Assembly (NCBI RefSeq): GCF_900148515.1
Contig: NZ_FRXN01000006.1
Location: forward strand, 296,070 to 360,069
Direction of reading: 5' to 3'
Length of the DNA: 64,000 nucleotides
Source: Algoriphagus zhangzhouensis
Lineage (GTDB): Bacteria; Bacteroidota; Bacteroidia; Cytophagales; Cyclobacteriaceae
The notes below the pieces were generated by a model that saw nothing but the letters and a program-made list of their open reading frames with translations, did no database searches and had not been told where the DNA came from. This document shows positions 39,612 through 47,962 of this stretch, one piece after another. Made by a program: the position numbers and the translations under genes. Position 1 is the first letter of the stretch, and each line of letters starts with the position of its first letter.

Positions 39612-41228
39612 TTATTTCAATTTTTTGTCAATTGCCGCTTGGATGAATTTAACAAACAAAGGCTGAGGGTTCAATACTGTACTCTTGTACTCAGGATGGA
39701 ATTGTACGCCGACAAACCAAGGATGGTTTTTGATTTCGACAATTTCGACCAAACCTGTTTCTGGATTTTTACCAGTCGCAATCATTCCAGCCTCTTCGAT
39801 TTCTTTCAAGAAATCATTGTTGAACTCATAACGATGACGATGTCTTTCTTGGATTTTGGTTTTTCCATAAGCTCCATACGCCTTACTAGAGCGTTTCAGC
39901 TCGCAAGTATAAGAACCTAGTCTCATAGTTCCGCCCATTTGATCGATTCTCTTTTGTTCTTCCATCAAAGCGATCACAGGATGAGCTGTTTCCGGGTTCA
40001 TTTCTGTGCTATTGGCGTCTTTTAGCTTTAGTACATTTCTAGCGAACTCAATTACGGCTACTTGCATTCCTAGACAAATGCCAAAGAAAGGGATGTTATT
40101 TTCACGAGCGTATTTTACTGTTTCGATTTTTCCTTCGAAACCTCTTTCACCAAAACCTGGGGCCACGAGAATTCCATCTAGCTCGCTTAACTTATTTTTG
40201 AGATTGTCATTATGGATTTCTTCAGAAGAAATCAACTTTAAGTTGACTTGGCATTCGATGGAAGCACCAGCGTGAACAAATGACTCAATGATTGACTTAT
40301 AAGAATCAGGAAGTGATACATATTTACCTATCAATCCAATGGTTACCTCTTGGGTTGGATTTTTAAGTTTACCAAGGAAATCTTTCCAGTTTTCCAGCTC
40401 AGTATTATGCTTGGAAGAAAGCTTCAATTTGGTCATGACTCTTTCATCCAGTTTTTCCTTTTTCATCAATAAAGGAACATCATAGATCGTCTCAGCATCC
40501 ATTGCTTCGATTACACTATTAAGTTGAACGTTGCAGAATAGAGCCAATTTCTTTTTGACATCCTGAGGCAAATGATGTTCTGTACGGCAAACCAAAATAT
40601 CTGGTTGAATACCAGCTTCTAGAAGTTGCTTGACAGAATGTTGAGTTGGTTTTGTTTTAAGTTCTTTAGCTGCCTTTAGATAAGGAATCAACGTCAAGTG
40701 AATAACCAAGAAGTTATTTGGACCTAGGTCCCATCTTGCCTGACGTACAGCTTCGATGAAAGGTAAAGATTCGATATCACCGACACATCCACCGATTTCA
40801 GTGATTACGACATCATATTTTCCTTCCTCGCCTAACTTATAGAAGTTGGATTTGATTTCGTCCGTAATATGAGGGATTACCTGGATGGTTTTTCCAAGAA
40901 ACTCTCCTTTACGTTCTTTGGTGATTACATTGTTGTAGATTCTTCCCGTAGTGATATTGTTGCTTTGGGAAGTAGGGATGTTGAGAAATCTCTCATAGTG
41001 TCCTAGGTCAAGATCGGTTTCTGCTCCATCATCGGTGACATAGCATTCGCCATGTTCATAAGGGTTCAGGGTTCCCGGATCAATATTGAGATAGGGGTCA
41101 AATTTTTGGATGGTTACAGAGAATCCTCTGGACTGAAGTAGTTTGCCAAGAGATGCAGCAATGATACCTTTTCCAAGGGAAGAAGTAACTCCTCCTGTAA
41201 TAAAGATGTATTTTGTGGATGAGGCCAT
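39612..41228 (-). CDS. pyrG: CTP synthase
   Basis: A 538-residue enzyme that makes CTP from UTP and glutamine. The synthetase domain starts KYIFITGGVTSSLGKGIIAA and has KFDPYLNIDPGTLNPYEHGE and ITEIGGCVGDIESLPFIEA. The glutaminase domain has the oxyanion/nucleophile box FFGICLGMQ with Cys385, and the His-Glu pair in VQFHPEYKS near the C-terminus. Motifs and length are canonical. It is transcribed with yidC downstream; a -7-like box (TAATTTTG, 41272-41279 on the minus strand) lies about 45 nt upstream. Confidence 0.98.
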   Translation of the reverse strand: MASSTKYIFITGGVTSSLGKGIIAASLGKLLQSRGFSVTIQKFDPYLNIDPGTLNPYEHGECYVTDDGAETDLDLGHYERFLNIPTSQSNNITTGRIYNNVITKERKGEFLGKTIQVIPHITDEIKSNFYKLGEEGKYDVVITEIGGCVGDIESLPFIEAVRQARWDLGPNNFLVIHLTLIPYLKAAKELKTKPTQHSVKQLLEAGIQPDILVCRTEHHLPQDVKKKLALFCNVQLNSVIEAMDAETIYDVPLLMKKEKLDERVMTKLKLSSKHNTELENWKDFLGKLKNPTQEVTIGLIGKYVSLPDSYKSIIESFVHAGASIECQVNLKLISSEEIHNDNLKNKLSELDGILVAPGFGERGFEGKIETVKYARENNIPFFGICLGMQVAVIEFARNVLKLKDANSTEMNPETAHPVIALMEEQKRIDQMGGTMRLGSYTCELKRSSKAYGAYGKTKIQERHRHRYEFNNDFLKEIEEAGMIATGKNPETGLVEIVEIKNHPWFVGVQFHPEYKSTVLNPQPLFVKFIQAAIDKKLK

Positions 41229-41624
41229 AAGAATGGTGAAGAATGATATTTGGATGGATTCTTATGGGGCTCAAAATTACGAAAATTATCTGAGACCTCT
41301 TTCAGAATTTTCGTTTATCCTGAATTTTTCGAAATCGATTCAAATTGAATCTGATCATTATTTGAGAAAAATGATTATCGCTCTTGTTGAAATTTTCTCA
41401 AATAAAATGTCCTATGGGTGTGACTTTTTTATAAAAATAGAGTCATTTAAAATAATGTGATAGGCAGAGTATTAAAAAAATGAAAAGGAGTTGATTAGAA
41501 TTTTAATAAAATAGATTGATCTATTAATTGAATTTAGAAAAATTAATTCTATTCCCTTTTGTTATTCTTTAAATTATATATATTGCAACCTACTTTTGAT
41601 TACATTACTTTAAATTAATTAATT
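41229..41624. promoter_or_regulatory. 396-nt AT-rich region between pyrG and the HTH gene
   Basis: No gene is seen. It contains an 11-bp inverted repeat ATTTGAGAAAA (41360-41370)/TTTTCTCAAAT (41393-41403) and an operator-like dyad AATAGAT-TG-ATCTATT (41510-41525) about 100 nt before the HTH gene. The last 70 nt are extremely AT-rich with a TTTTG...TATATTG arrangement that could be the promoter. The dyad is a candidate site for the HTH protein itself. Confidence 0.45.
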
Positions 41625-42026
41625 ATGAGAGACCTAATTAAAGAAGCTATTGCAGATCTCAAAAAGAGTGAAGGTTTTATTTATAAAACAGCCGAAGGAA
41701 AAAAAATAGATTTGCATGAGGCTGCTGCTCGTGGTATCGCTGTGACTCCAGTCAATCCAAAGGATGACGTTATTAAAAAATTGGAAGCAGCGGGTTTGTT
41801 TCTTACAGATGGAAAATTTCTAAGTGACTTTAATGAATTGGTTTCTTTAATAAGTGGCGGTTCTGTCGCAAAGACCTCAAAGAGACGTACATTCACTGAT
41901 GGTGAAAAAAGCAAGATCATTTCTGAATGGAAAAAAGTAGAAGCTGCAGGAAATAAGACTAAAGCAGCATTCGCTCGTGAAATTGGAATAGGTTATCAAA
42001 CATTTATCAACTGGCTAAGAGGATAA
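41625..42026 (+). CDS. small protein with a transposase-like helix-turn-helix
   Basis: A 133-residue protein. The N-terminal 75 residues (MRDLIKEAIADLKKSEGFIY onwards) are charged and match no family I know. The C-terminal 50 residues (KRRTFTDGEKSKIISEWKKV, then KTKAAFAREIGIGYQTFINW) resemble the HTH found at the start of IS3/Tc-type transposases and in some regulators. No transposase catalytic domain or terminal repeats are nearby, so this looks like a stand-alone DNA-binding protein rather than a live element. It has its own terminator. Function unknown. Confidence 0.72.
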   Translation: MRDLIKEAIADLKKSEGFIYKTAEGKKIDLHEAAARGIAVTPVNPKDDVIKKLEAAGLFLTDGKFLSDFNELVSLISGGSVAKTSKRRTFTDGEKSKIISEWKKVEAAGNKTKAAFAREIGIGYQTFINWLRG

Positions 42027-42043
42027 TTATTATATAGTGAAAT

Positions 42044-42076
42044 AAAAAAGGGGTGCTATACAGTACCCCTTTTTTT
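42044..42076. terminator. terminator between the HTH gene and the sigma-factor operon
   Basis: GGGGTGCT (42050-42057) pairs with AGTACCCC (42062-42069), with one G-T pair, flanked by A- and T-runs. It serves the plus-strand HTH gene and, in the other direction, the minus-strand sigma operon ending at 42079. Confidence 0.85.
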
Positions 42077-42078
42077 AT

Positions 42079-42489
42079 TTATTTCAACTCAATTAACTTA
42101 TTCCTTATTATTATAAACGCAAAGCTTAGGATAATAAATGAAATAATTGATTGTGCCATTATATTTGTTTTAAATATGGTTGGCAAAGCAGGAAGTCGAA
42201 AATCAATGTTGATCGTCGGGACCTTAAGATCAATCGGAATATATAAAAAGTCAGACCAATTTGATTCTGTAGGTACTTGTGTTATAGAAAAAACAGTTAT
42301 TATTATAAATATAAGTCCGAAAATCAACCATGATTTTTTGGAAATTATTGGATTGTAGCTTGTGATGGTTGTTTTTTGGTCCAATTGAACTAAGATGGAA
42401 GATAGAAAGTCTGAACCTACTTCTTCTGGTCCTGCCTCTTGTATTAATTTGTAGAGGGGGTCGTTTTTTTTATCTAATTTCTCGTTCAT
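42079..42489 (-). CDS. two-helix membrane protein, candidate anti-sigma partner
   Basis: A 136-residue protein with a short soluble N-terminus (about 50 residues, including DPLYKLIQEAGPEEVGSDFL), one membrane helix at about 52-72 (WLIFGLIFIIITVFSI), a middle loop and a second helix near the C-terminus (SIISFIILSFAFIIIRNKLI). Its start overlaps the ECF sigma gene stop by 4 nt, the usual arrangement for a sigma/anti-sigma pair. It lacks the zinc-binding anti-sigma motif (HxxxCxxC), so if it is an anti-sigma factor it is of a different type. The role is inferred from position only. Confidence 0.65.
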   Translation of the reverse strand: MNEKLDKKNDPLYKLIQEAGPEEVGSDFLSSILVQLDQKTTITSYNPIISKKSWLIFGLIFIIITVFSITQVPTESNWSDFLYIPIDLKVPTINIDFRLPALPTIFKTNIMAQSIISFIILSFAFIIIRNKLIELK

Positions 42490-43061
42490 AACATCCTAAG
42501 AGTTTCTTTATGATGAGTTTTATTTAGTTCTTTTATAAGATTCTTTCTTCCTCGATGGAGTAAGATTTTGATATTCGATTCTGTGAAATCTGTGATCTCT
42601 TCAATTTCTTTTATTGACTGCTCATCAAGGTAATATAACGTAAGAATTGTCGACTCGGCTGGCCTTAATTTGTTGAGGGCTATTTGTATAATATTTTTCC
42701 GGTCTTTTTCTTCCAATAATTCTAATCCTGATTGGTAATCCGGTTCTCTACTATTATCCTCTTGGAAATCTTCCAAGGAAACAAATTGTCTTTTATTCTT
42801 TCTTAATTTCCCTAAGGATTCATGGTAAACTATTTTGTAAAGCCACGTTTTAAATGCAGACTTCTCTTGGAAATTGTGGAGATTGTGGAAAATTTTAATA
42901 AACGAATCTTGAGCAACCTCTTTTGCATCTTCGGAATTTTTAAGAATTCTTAATGCTAGGGTATAGGCATAGGATTGATGTTTTTGCACCAATAAACCAA
43001 AGGCTTTCCTATCCCCCTTTTTAATAGCAAGAATGTATTCCGAATCTTCTTTGAACTTCAT
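42486..43061 (-). CDS. ECF RNA polymerase sigma factor
   Basis: A 191-residue group 4 (ECF) sigma factor. Region 2 is visible at FGLLVQKHQSYAYTLALRIL, KNSEDAKEVAQDSFIKIFHN and FKTWLYKIVYHESLGKLRKN. Region 4 has LRPAESTILTLYYLDEQSIK and EIEEITDFTESNIKILLHRG. It would direct polymerase to a small regulon, probably under control of the membrane protein co-encoded downstream. It is divergent from a DUF6249 membrane protein gene, and a GGAAT...-type ECF promoter could lie in the 111-nt gap. Confidence 0.95.
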   Translation of the reverse strand: MKFKEDSEYILAIKKGDRKAFGLLVQKHQSYAYTLALRILKNSEDAKEVAQDSFIKIFHNLHNFQEKSAFKTWLYKIVYHESLGKLRKNKRQFVSLEDFQEDNSREPDYQSGLELLEEKDRKNIIQIALNKLRPAESTILTLYYLDEQSIKEIEEITDFTESNIKILLHRGRKNLIKELNKTHHKETLRML

Positions 43062-43172
43062 TTTTCACTTGGATGCATCCAATAGATAAAAAGTTACAAT
43101 TTTTTTTTTCGGAATTATGTAACCTTTTTGAATCGGCTCACATCCAACAAGAAAAACTAACCAAAAAAGACT

Positions 43173-43511
43173 ATGGCTTCTGAAATTTTAATCCCTTTTA
43201 TTGTCTTCTCCTGTATCTTCGGTATTGTGTACTTGTATCTTACTACAAGAAACAAGGAGAGAATGGCCTTGATTGAAAAAGGCGCAGATGCAACATTATT
43301 CAATTCCGGAAAGAAATTTGGAGTTGGAGAGGTTGTTTTAAATTTTGCATTTCTTGCAATCGGTATTGGGGTAGGGGTATTGATGGGAGCTTTGTTAGAG
43401 CAAGGAGGAATGGATTCAGATGTTTCCTATCCAGCATGTATTTTCATTTTTGCAGGTTTGGGACTAGTGACAAGCTTCTTTATCAATCGAAAACTCTCCA
43501 AAAGTGAATGA
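43173..43511 (+). CDS. DUF6249-like small membrane protein
   Basis: A 112-residue membrane protein. An N-terminal helix (IPFIVFSCIFGIVYLYLTT) is followed by the cytoplasmic family-like signature NKERMALIEKGADATLF and then two helices (VVLNFAFLAIGIGVGVLMGA; YPACIFIFAGLGLVTSFFIN). Proteins of this type are frequently encoded beside ECF sigma factors in Bacteroidota, so it may be a regulon member or part of the sensing module. It is divergent from the sigma gene and closed by its own terminator. Confidence 0.8.
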   Translation: MASEILIPFIVFSCIFGIVYLYLTTRNKERMALIEKGADATLFNSGKKFGVGEVVLNFAFLAIGIGVGVLMGALLEQGGMDSDVSYPACIFIFAGLGLVTSFFINRKLSKSE

Positions 43512-43530
43512 TAAAATTTGTGAATTAATG

Positions 43531-43569
43531 AAACAAAAGGCCTCTTCCTATCGAAGAGGCCTTTTGTTT
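43531..43569 (+). terminator. terminator after the DUF6249 gene
   Basis: A 17-bp perfect stem (43531-43547 with 43553-43569; core GGCCTCTTC/GAAGAGGCC) with a 5-nt CTATC loop and a T-rich 3' flank. Confidence 0.9.
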
Positions 43570-43600
43570 TCTGACCACTCTCAATAATCTGATTATTTTT

Positions 43601-44092
43601 GTGAAAAAATTATCAGTCATTTTGGACCACACATTATTCGTTAAGCAATTTCGAGATCAAGGAGCGCTCTCCATCAAGGAGGGGAATGGTATTACAATTA
43701 CTTTTCTTAAGCCTGAAAACTGGAAACCAGAAATGGGGACTGATTGGGTTTATTTGCTTTTTGATTTGTTTCAAATCAGAATTATTTCCGAACAGTTCTC
43801 AGAAGTTTCATTGGATATTGTGGAGTTTGCCTCAAAACCTACTATTTATTCAAGTCCAGCAAATTCAAGAGTGCCAGAAGGGCTTGCAGTTAAAGGAAAT
43901 GTGCGCTTCTCTTTGATTAGGGATAATGAATGGAATAAGTTGTTGTTTCAATTGTCTCAACCAGTTTTGGTTAAGATGGATTCAAAATCAAAGCCTGATG
44001 TGGAGACCAAAAAGTATTTCCCCCTTTTTGGACCAAATGTGAAGGAGTTTTACTTGGGGCCTGAGGGCGATGTAAAAATCATCAAAGGATGA
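43601..44092 (+). CDS. hypothetical protein, 163 aa, coupled to the CCA/poly(A) polymerase gene
   Basis: A soluble protein that starts with GTG (43601), with no ATG close by in frame. It begins MKKLSVILDHTLFVKQFRDQ and contains ITFLKPENWKPEMGTDWVYL and LKGNVRFSLIRDNEW-like beta-rich segments. I do not recognise a family with confidence. Its last four bases overlap the start of the CCA/poly(A) polymerase gene (ATGA at 44089-44092), so translation is coupled. The pairing suggests a possible RNA-related function, but that is guesswork from position. Confidence 0.72.
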   Translation: MKKLSVILDHTLFVKQFRDQGALSIKEGNGITITFLKPENWKPEMGTDWVYLLFDLFQIRIISEQFSEVSLDIVEFASKPTIYSSPANSRVPEGLAVKGNVRFSLIRDNEWNKLLFQLSQPVLVKMDSKSKPDVETKKYFPLFGPNVKEFYLGPEGDVKIIKG

Positions 44093-45519
44093 ATTTCAAG
44101 AAGGATTTAGATCAAAACGAGGTATTTGCAAAAGTTGCAAAAGCTGCAAATAATCTTGGGCTAGAGACTTATGTGGTTGGAGGTTTTGTTAGAGATTTAA
44201 TTCTTGAAAGACCTTGTAAAGACCTTGATTTCACTTGTGTTGGTAGTGGGATAGCATTGGCAGAAGAGGTTGAGAAGCAATATGACTACCATGTGCCTTT
44301 GTCCGTATTTAAAAATTTTGGAACAGCTATGCTCAAACTTGAGGATGCTGAACTGGAATTTGTAGGCGCAAGAAAAGAGTCTTATCGTACAGAAAGTCGG
44401 AAGCCTATTGTTGAAGATGGGACTCTGCAAGAGGACATGGAGCGAAGAGATTTTACAATAAATGCAATGGCGATTTCCCTAAATCCCAATAATTATGGGG
44501 ATTTACTTGATCCATTTGATGGTATGGGAGATCTGAACAAGAAAAACATCAAGACTCCTTTGGACCCTGATGTTACTTTCTCCGATGATCCGTTGAGAAT
44601 GTTGAGAGCCGTTCGATTTGCAAGTCAATTGGGTTTCGATATTGATGCCGATACCTTTTATGCAATCAGCAAAAATGCGCCGCGCCTTCAAATTATTTCG
44701 GGAGAGAGGATCATTACCGAACTCAATAAAATCATCTTAAGTGAAAAGCCTTCTTATGGATTTAAGTTACTTTTTGCAAGTAAACTTCTTCATGAGTTTT
44801 TTCCAGAGATGGTTGAGTTGCAGGGGGTAGATTCTGTAGACGATAAATCTCACAAGGATAATTTCTATCATACCCTTCAAGTTTTGGATAATGTCGCAGA
44901 AGTAAGTGATGACCTTTGGTTACGATGGGCGGCGATCTTGCATGATATTGCTAAGCCTGCGACAAAGCGGTTTAACAAAAAAGTAGGATGGACTTTTCAC
45001 GGGCATGAAGATAAAGGTGCCCGAATGACTCCTGGCATCTTCAAAAGGCTGAAACTACCGATGGATGACCGTATGAAGTTTGTTCAGAAATTGGTTAGGC
45101 TTCATTTGAGGCCAATAGCGTTGGTGAAAGATGAAGTGACAGATTCTGCCTTGCGAAGACTTTTATTTGATGCAGGGGACGCGATTGATGACTTGATGAA
45201 GCTATGTAGAGCTGATGTGACTTCTAAGAATAACAAGAAGGTAAAGCGCTATCTTGAGAATTTTGATAAAGTTGAAAGAAAACTTCAGGAAGTCGAGGAG
45301 AAAGATCAAGTTCGGAATTTCCAACCTCCAATTAGTGGAGAGGAAATCATGGAAACTTTCGATTTGAAACCTTCAAAAGTTGTAGGAGAGATAAAAGAAG
45401 AAATTAAAGAAGCTATATTGGAGGGCAAAATTCAAAATAACCCCGAAGAAGCTCGAAAACTTATGGCAGAAATAGCCAGAGAAAAAGGCTTAGTACCACA
45501 AAAGAATTCTGAAAATTAA
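44089..45519 (+). CDS. cca: CCA tRNA nucleotidyltransferase/poly(A) polymerase with HD domain
   Basis: A 476-residue class II nucleotidyltransferase that adds CCA to tRNA 3' ends (or adds A tails). The catalytic head is YVVGGFVRDLILERPCKDLD with the metal-binding DLDF carboxylates. ERRDFTINAMAISL and DDPLRMLRAVRFASQLGFDI follow, which are standard for the Cca/PcnB superfamily. The C-terminal half has an HD hydrolase domain (RWAAILHDIAKPATKRF, FHGHEDKGARM). tRNA-Gln in this window lacks encoded CCA, so a CCA-adding role is sensible. It is translationally coupled to the preceding hypothetical gene. Confidence 0.93.
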   Translation: MNFKKDLDQNEVFAKVAKAANNLGLETYVVGGFVRDLILERPCKDLDFTCVGSGIALAEEVEKQYDYHVPLSVFKNFGTAMLKLEDAELEFVGARKESYRTESRKPIVEDGTLQEDMERRDFTINAMAISLNPNNYGDLLDPFDGMGDLNKKNIKTPLDPDVTFSDDPLRMLRAVRFASQLGFDIDADTFYAISKNAPRLQIISGERIITELNKIILSEKPSYGFKLLFASKLLHEFFPEMVELQGVDSVDDKSHKDNFYHTLQVLDNVAEVSDDLWLRWAAILHDIAKPATKRFNKKVGWTFHGHEDKGARMTPGIFKRLKLPMDDRMKFVQKLVRLHLRPIALVKDEVTDSALRRLLFDAGDAIDDLMKLCRADVTSKNNKKVKRYLENFDKVERKLQEVEEKDQVRNFQPPISGEEIMETFDLKPSKVVGEIKEEIKEAILEGKIQNNPEEARKLMAEIAREKGLVPQKNSEN

Positions 45520-45532
45520 TATTAAATAAAAA

Positions 45533-46237
45533 ATGAAGCGAGTATTATTAATGCTGGTAATAGCCTTTGCTGGCTATGGATTGAAAGCTCAAACCAATGA
45601 TTCCATTCCAAGATTGGACCCAAAAACCAAGAATGTTTTAAACATTCAAAATCAAGCAGCTTTTCAGTTGGCGATGAGATATAATGATGCTCAGTCCGCA
45701 AAGGTTCAGTTGTATCAATTGATCGTGAGAAACCCTGAGAATTTGAGATTCCAAGAAGCTTTGGCTTCTTTGTATTTCGAGTCTGGTGAAACGATGTCTG
45801 CGGCTTTGGCAGCTTTGGATATTCTTGAAATCAATGATAAGAATATCGCCGCGCTTGAGATTGCAGCTTATTCCTTGGAAGCTGTTGGAGCTTTAGATAG
45901 ATCATTGCCGCATTTTGAGAGCCTTTATCTTTTAACTGGAGATAATTTCAGTTTGTATAAATCTGGATTTATCCAATATTCATTGAAGCGATATGAGGAG
46001 GCTTTGAATTCAGTGAACATGCTGATCAAAAATGCAAAAGTTGATGAGAAAATAGGCTTCCCTAAGAGCCAGACTGAGACTCAAGAAATATCAATGAAAG
46101 CAGCGGCTTTGAACTTGAAAGGAATGATCTATTTGGATCAAGGTTCGAAATCTGAAGCCAAAACGGCATTTGAAGAAGCTGTGCAATTAGCTCCAGAATT
46201 TGAATTAGCTAAAGAGAATTTGCAGAAAGCACAATAA
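45533..46237 (+). CDS. exported TPR-repeat protein
   Basis: A 234-residue protein with a signal peptide (MKRVLLMLVIAFAGYGLKAQ) and TPR helices from about residue 45 to the end (RFQEALASLYFESGETMSAA, KSGFIQYSLKRYEEALNSVN, LKGMIYLDQGSKSEAKTAFE). It should be periplasmic and act as a protein-interaction scaffold. It lies 13 nt after the cca gene, so it is probably co-transcribed, and ends at a GAAA-loop terminator. Function unknown. Confidence 0.85.
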   Translation: MKRVLLMLVIAFAGYGLKAQTNDSIPRLDPKTKNVLNIQNQAAFQLAMRYNDAQSAKVQLYQLIVRNPENLRFQEALASLYFESGETMSAALAALDILEINDKNIAALEIAAYSLEAVGALDRSLPHFESLYLLTGDNFSLYKSGFIQYSLKRYEEALNSVNMLIKNAKVDEKIGFPKSQTETQEISMKAAALNLKGMIYLDQGSKSEAKTAFEEAVQLAPEFELAKENLQKAQ

Positions 46238-46242
46238 ACAAT

Positions 46243-46268
46243 GAAACCGGCGAAAGCCGGTTTTTTTT
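46243..46268 (+). terminator. terminator after the TPR gene
   Basis: AAACCGGC, GAAA tetraloop, GCCGGTTT (46244-46263), followed by eight T. It is a very stable intrinsic terminator. It also abuts the end of the convergent 70-aa gene. Confidence 0.92.
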
Positions 46269-46479
46269 ATATAAATAATAAATATGCTAATGTGGTAGTG
46301 GCTAAAGCTAAGAGAAAGCTTAAAGCTAAAATTTTAGCATAGTTGGTAACGACTGTTTTGGATTTGGTGCCATGAATCGGGACCATTTCCCTTTTGGGAT
46401 GAATCACTTGTTGAATAATTGCTACTGTTCCCAGGAAATAAATCCCTAAAATCAATAAAAAACTCGCCACGGCTTCCAT
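46267..46479 (-). CDS. small two-helix membrane protein, 70 aa
   Basis: A protein with two predicted membrane helices (ASFLLILGIYFLGTVAIIQQ and KILALSFLLALATTTLAYLL) joined by a basic loop (HPKREMVPIHGTKSK). No family recognised. The ATG at 46477-46479 has no obvious alternative. It converges on the TPR gene. It could be a small regulator or subunit; nothing more can be said. Confidence 0.55.
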   Translation of the reverse strand: MEAVASFLLILGIYFLGTVAIIQQVIHPKREMVPIHGTKSKTVVTNYAKILALSFLLALATTTLAYLLFI

Positions 46480-46550
46480 AACTGCGAAAGTACCTGAAAT
46501 GGAATAGAAAGCCTATAATGATTTAAAAACTTAACGATTTGATAATGAAC

Positions 46551-46583
46551 GAAAAAAGCGACCTGATTAGGTCGCTTTTTTTT
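46551..46583 (-). terminator. terminator of the subtilase gene
   Basis: AAAAAAGCGACCT (46552-46564), loop GATT, AGGTCGCTTTTTT (46569-46581). The flanks are A- and T-rich; on the minus strand it follows the protease gene ending at 46603. Its core (GCGACCT/AGGTCGC) resembles the terminator at 7-36. Confidence 0.9.
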
Positions 46584-46602
46584 ATAGAAATGGAATTGTT
46601 GA

Positions 46603-47817
46603 TTAATTATGAGCTATTGGATAGCTGTCTCCAAAAGGAGCATTGTTCACTGTGCCATCACTATGAATGGTACCCAAAAGTAACAAGCCCGCAACATGTG
46701 GAGATGCCATAGATGTTCCATTATAGCTTGAATACCCACCTGGAACTGTGGAAAGAATAGCAACACCAGGTGCAGCAAAATCAACTGGAGGTATACCATA
46801 GTTTGAGAAAGATGCCCAATTGTCTCCTTCAGCAAAAGCTGCAACAGTATAAATGTTAGTTCCATTTGCGCTTGCGGGAGATCGGTTTCCGGCAAAGGTG
46901 CTTTCATTTCCTGCAGCTAGGGCTACTTTAATACCTGCGGATCCTAGAGCAATTACTGCATCATTTACTGCTTGGGAGAATCCGCCTCCTAGACTCATAT
47001 TTGCTACATCTCCATCAGATGCATTACCAGTCACGAAATCGACACCTGCAATGACTCCAGAGTAAGAACCACTTCCTTGGCTATTTAAAACTTTGACAGG
47101 GACGACAGTTGCCCCTGGGGCAACTCCTATTACTCCTATTTCATTATCTACTGCCGCTATTGTTCCTGCGACATGAGTTCCATGGCCATTCCCATCCTGA
47201 GATAAATTTCCGTCTTTTCCTTTGTCGAATGCATTAAATCCTAGAGAGACATCTACATTTAAGTCTTCATGGCCGGAATCAATTCCAGAATCGATGATAT
47301 AGGCTATTCCATTACCATTATAGGTTCCGCCGCCAACTCGCTCAATTCCCCAAGGTGTTACTTGAGCAGGAGAGCTTCCTCCTCCTCCTCCTGGACCTTT
47401 ACCCGGAGGTGGGGCAAGTACGAAAAATCTATCATTTTCAATGTATTTTACTGAAGGGTCTTTTGAAAGTTCTTCATATTGATCTTCTGTCATTGAAACT
47501 GAGAATCCTTCGATAGAACTACCGTATACATGTTCTATATTTTCTGCAGAAATTCTGTATTTAGCTAATAAGTCTGAACTAACTTTTCTCATTGCCTCGG
47601 TATTCGCTGCATAATTCTTAGTCTTTCTGAAATTGATATTAGTTGGGTTCAGTCTTACGATATACTTACCTGGAATGATATCGCCATTCTTATACTTGAC
47701 GTATTCTACTACATCATTTTGAGAGATAGGACTCTCCTCCTGTGGTTGACATGCAAATGTCATGGCTCCTAGAGCGATTGCTCCGTAAATTGTGGGTTTT
47801 CTCCAAAGATTTTTCAT
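46603..47817 (-). CDS. subtilisin-like (S8) serine protease, lipoprotein
   Basis: A 404-residue secreted protease. The lipobox TFAC (Cys23) predicts a lipid anchor. An inhibitor-I9-type propeptide lies at about 47-133 (IPGKYIVRLN ... YIENDR). A Pro/Gly-rich linker (APPPGKGPGGGGGSSP) precedes the catalytic domain with Asp176 (IIDSGID), His212 (GNGHGTHVAGT), the oxyanion Asn304 (AAGNES) and Ser369 (NGTSMASPHVAG). All catalytic residues are present. It is proteinase-K-like in size. Role: extracellular protein degradation, in keeping with the M14 carboxypeptidase and S41 protease nearby. Confidence 0.95.
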   Translation of the reverse strand: MKNLWRKPTIYGAIALGAMTFACQPQEESPISQNDVVEYVKYKNGDIIPGKYIVRLNPTNINFRKTKNYAANTEAMRKVSSDLLAKYRISAENIEHVYGSSIEGFSVSMTEDQYEELSKDPSVKYIENDRFFVLAPPPGKGPGGGGGSSPAQVTPWGIERVGGGTYNGNGIAYIIDSGIDSGHEDLNVDVSLGFNAFDKGKDGNLSQDGNGHGTHVAGTIAAVDNEIGVIGVAPGATVVPVKVLNSQGSGSYSGVIAGVDFVTGNASDGDVANMSLGGGFSQAVNDAVIALGSAGIKVALAAGNESTFAGNRSPASANGTNIYTVAAFAEGDNWASFSNYGIPPVDFAAPGVAILSTVPGGYSSYNGTSMASPHVAGLLLLGTIHSDGTVNNAPFGDSYPIAHN

Positions 47818-47932
47818 TGATTTTTGGTTGATTGGTTAAAATAAAATCTAGGTTTAATGGTGTTTCTAAAAAATAAACGGTTTTAATATGGTGTAAAAAG
47901 TCATAAAACCAAAATCCAAAGGTTAAAAAAAT

Positions 47933-47960
47933 AAAAAAGCCCCGAAATTTCGGGGCTTAG
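47933..47960 (-). terminator. terminator of the S41 peptidase gene
   Basis: AAGCCCCGAAATTTCGGGGCTT (47937-47958) is a perfect palindrome. The A-run at 47932-47938 gives a T-tract on the minus strand, just after the stop of the S41 gene at 47963. Confidence 0.88.
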
Positions 47961-47962
47961 AT

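Noticed and set aside
41625..42026. Insertion sequence call for the HTH gene
   Set aside because: There is no catalytic transposase domain, terminal inverted repeat pair at element ends, or target duplication.
43594..43601. TATTTTTG as a promoter -7 box for the 163-residue gene
   Set aside because: It overlaps the GTG start and has no -33 box at the right distance.
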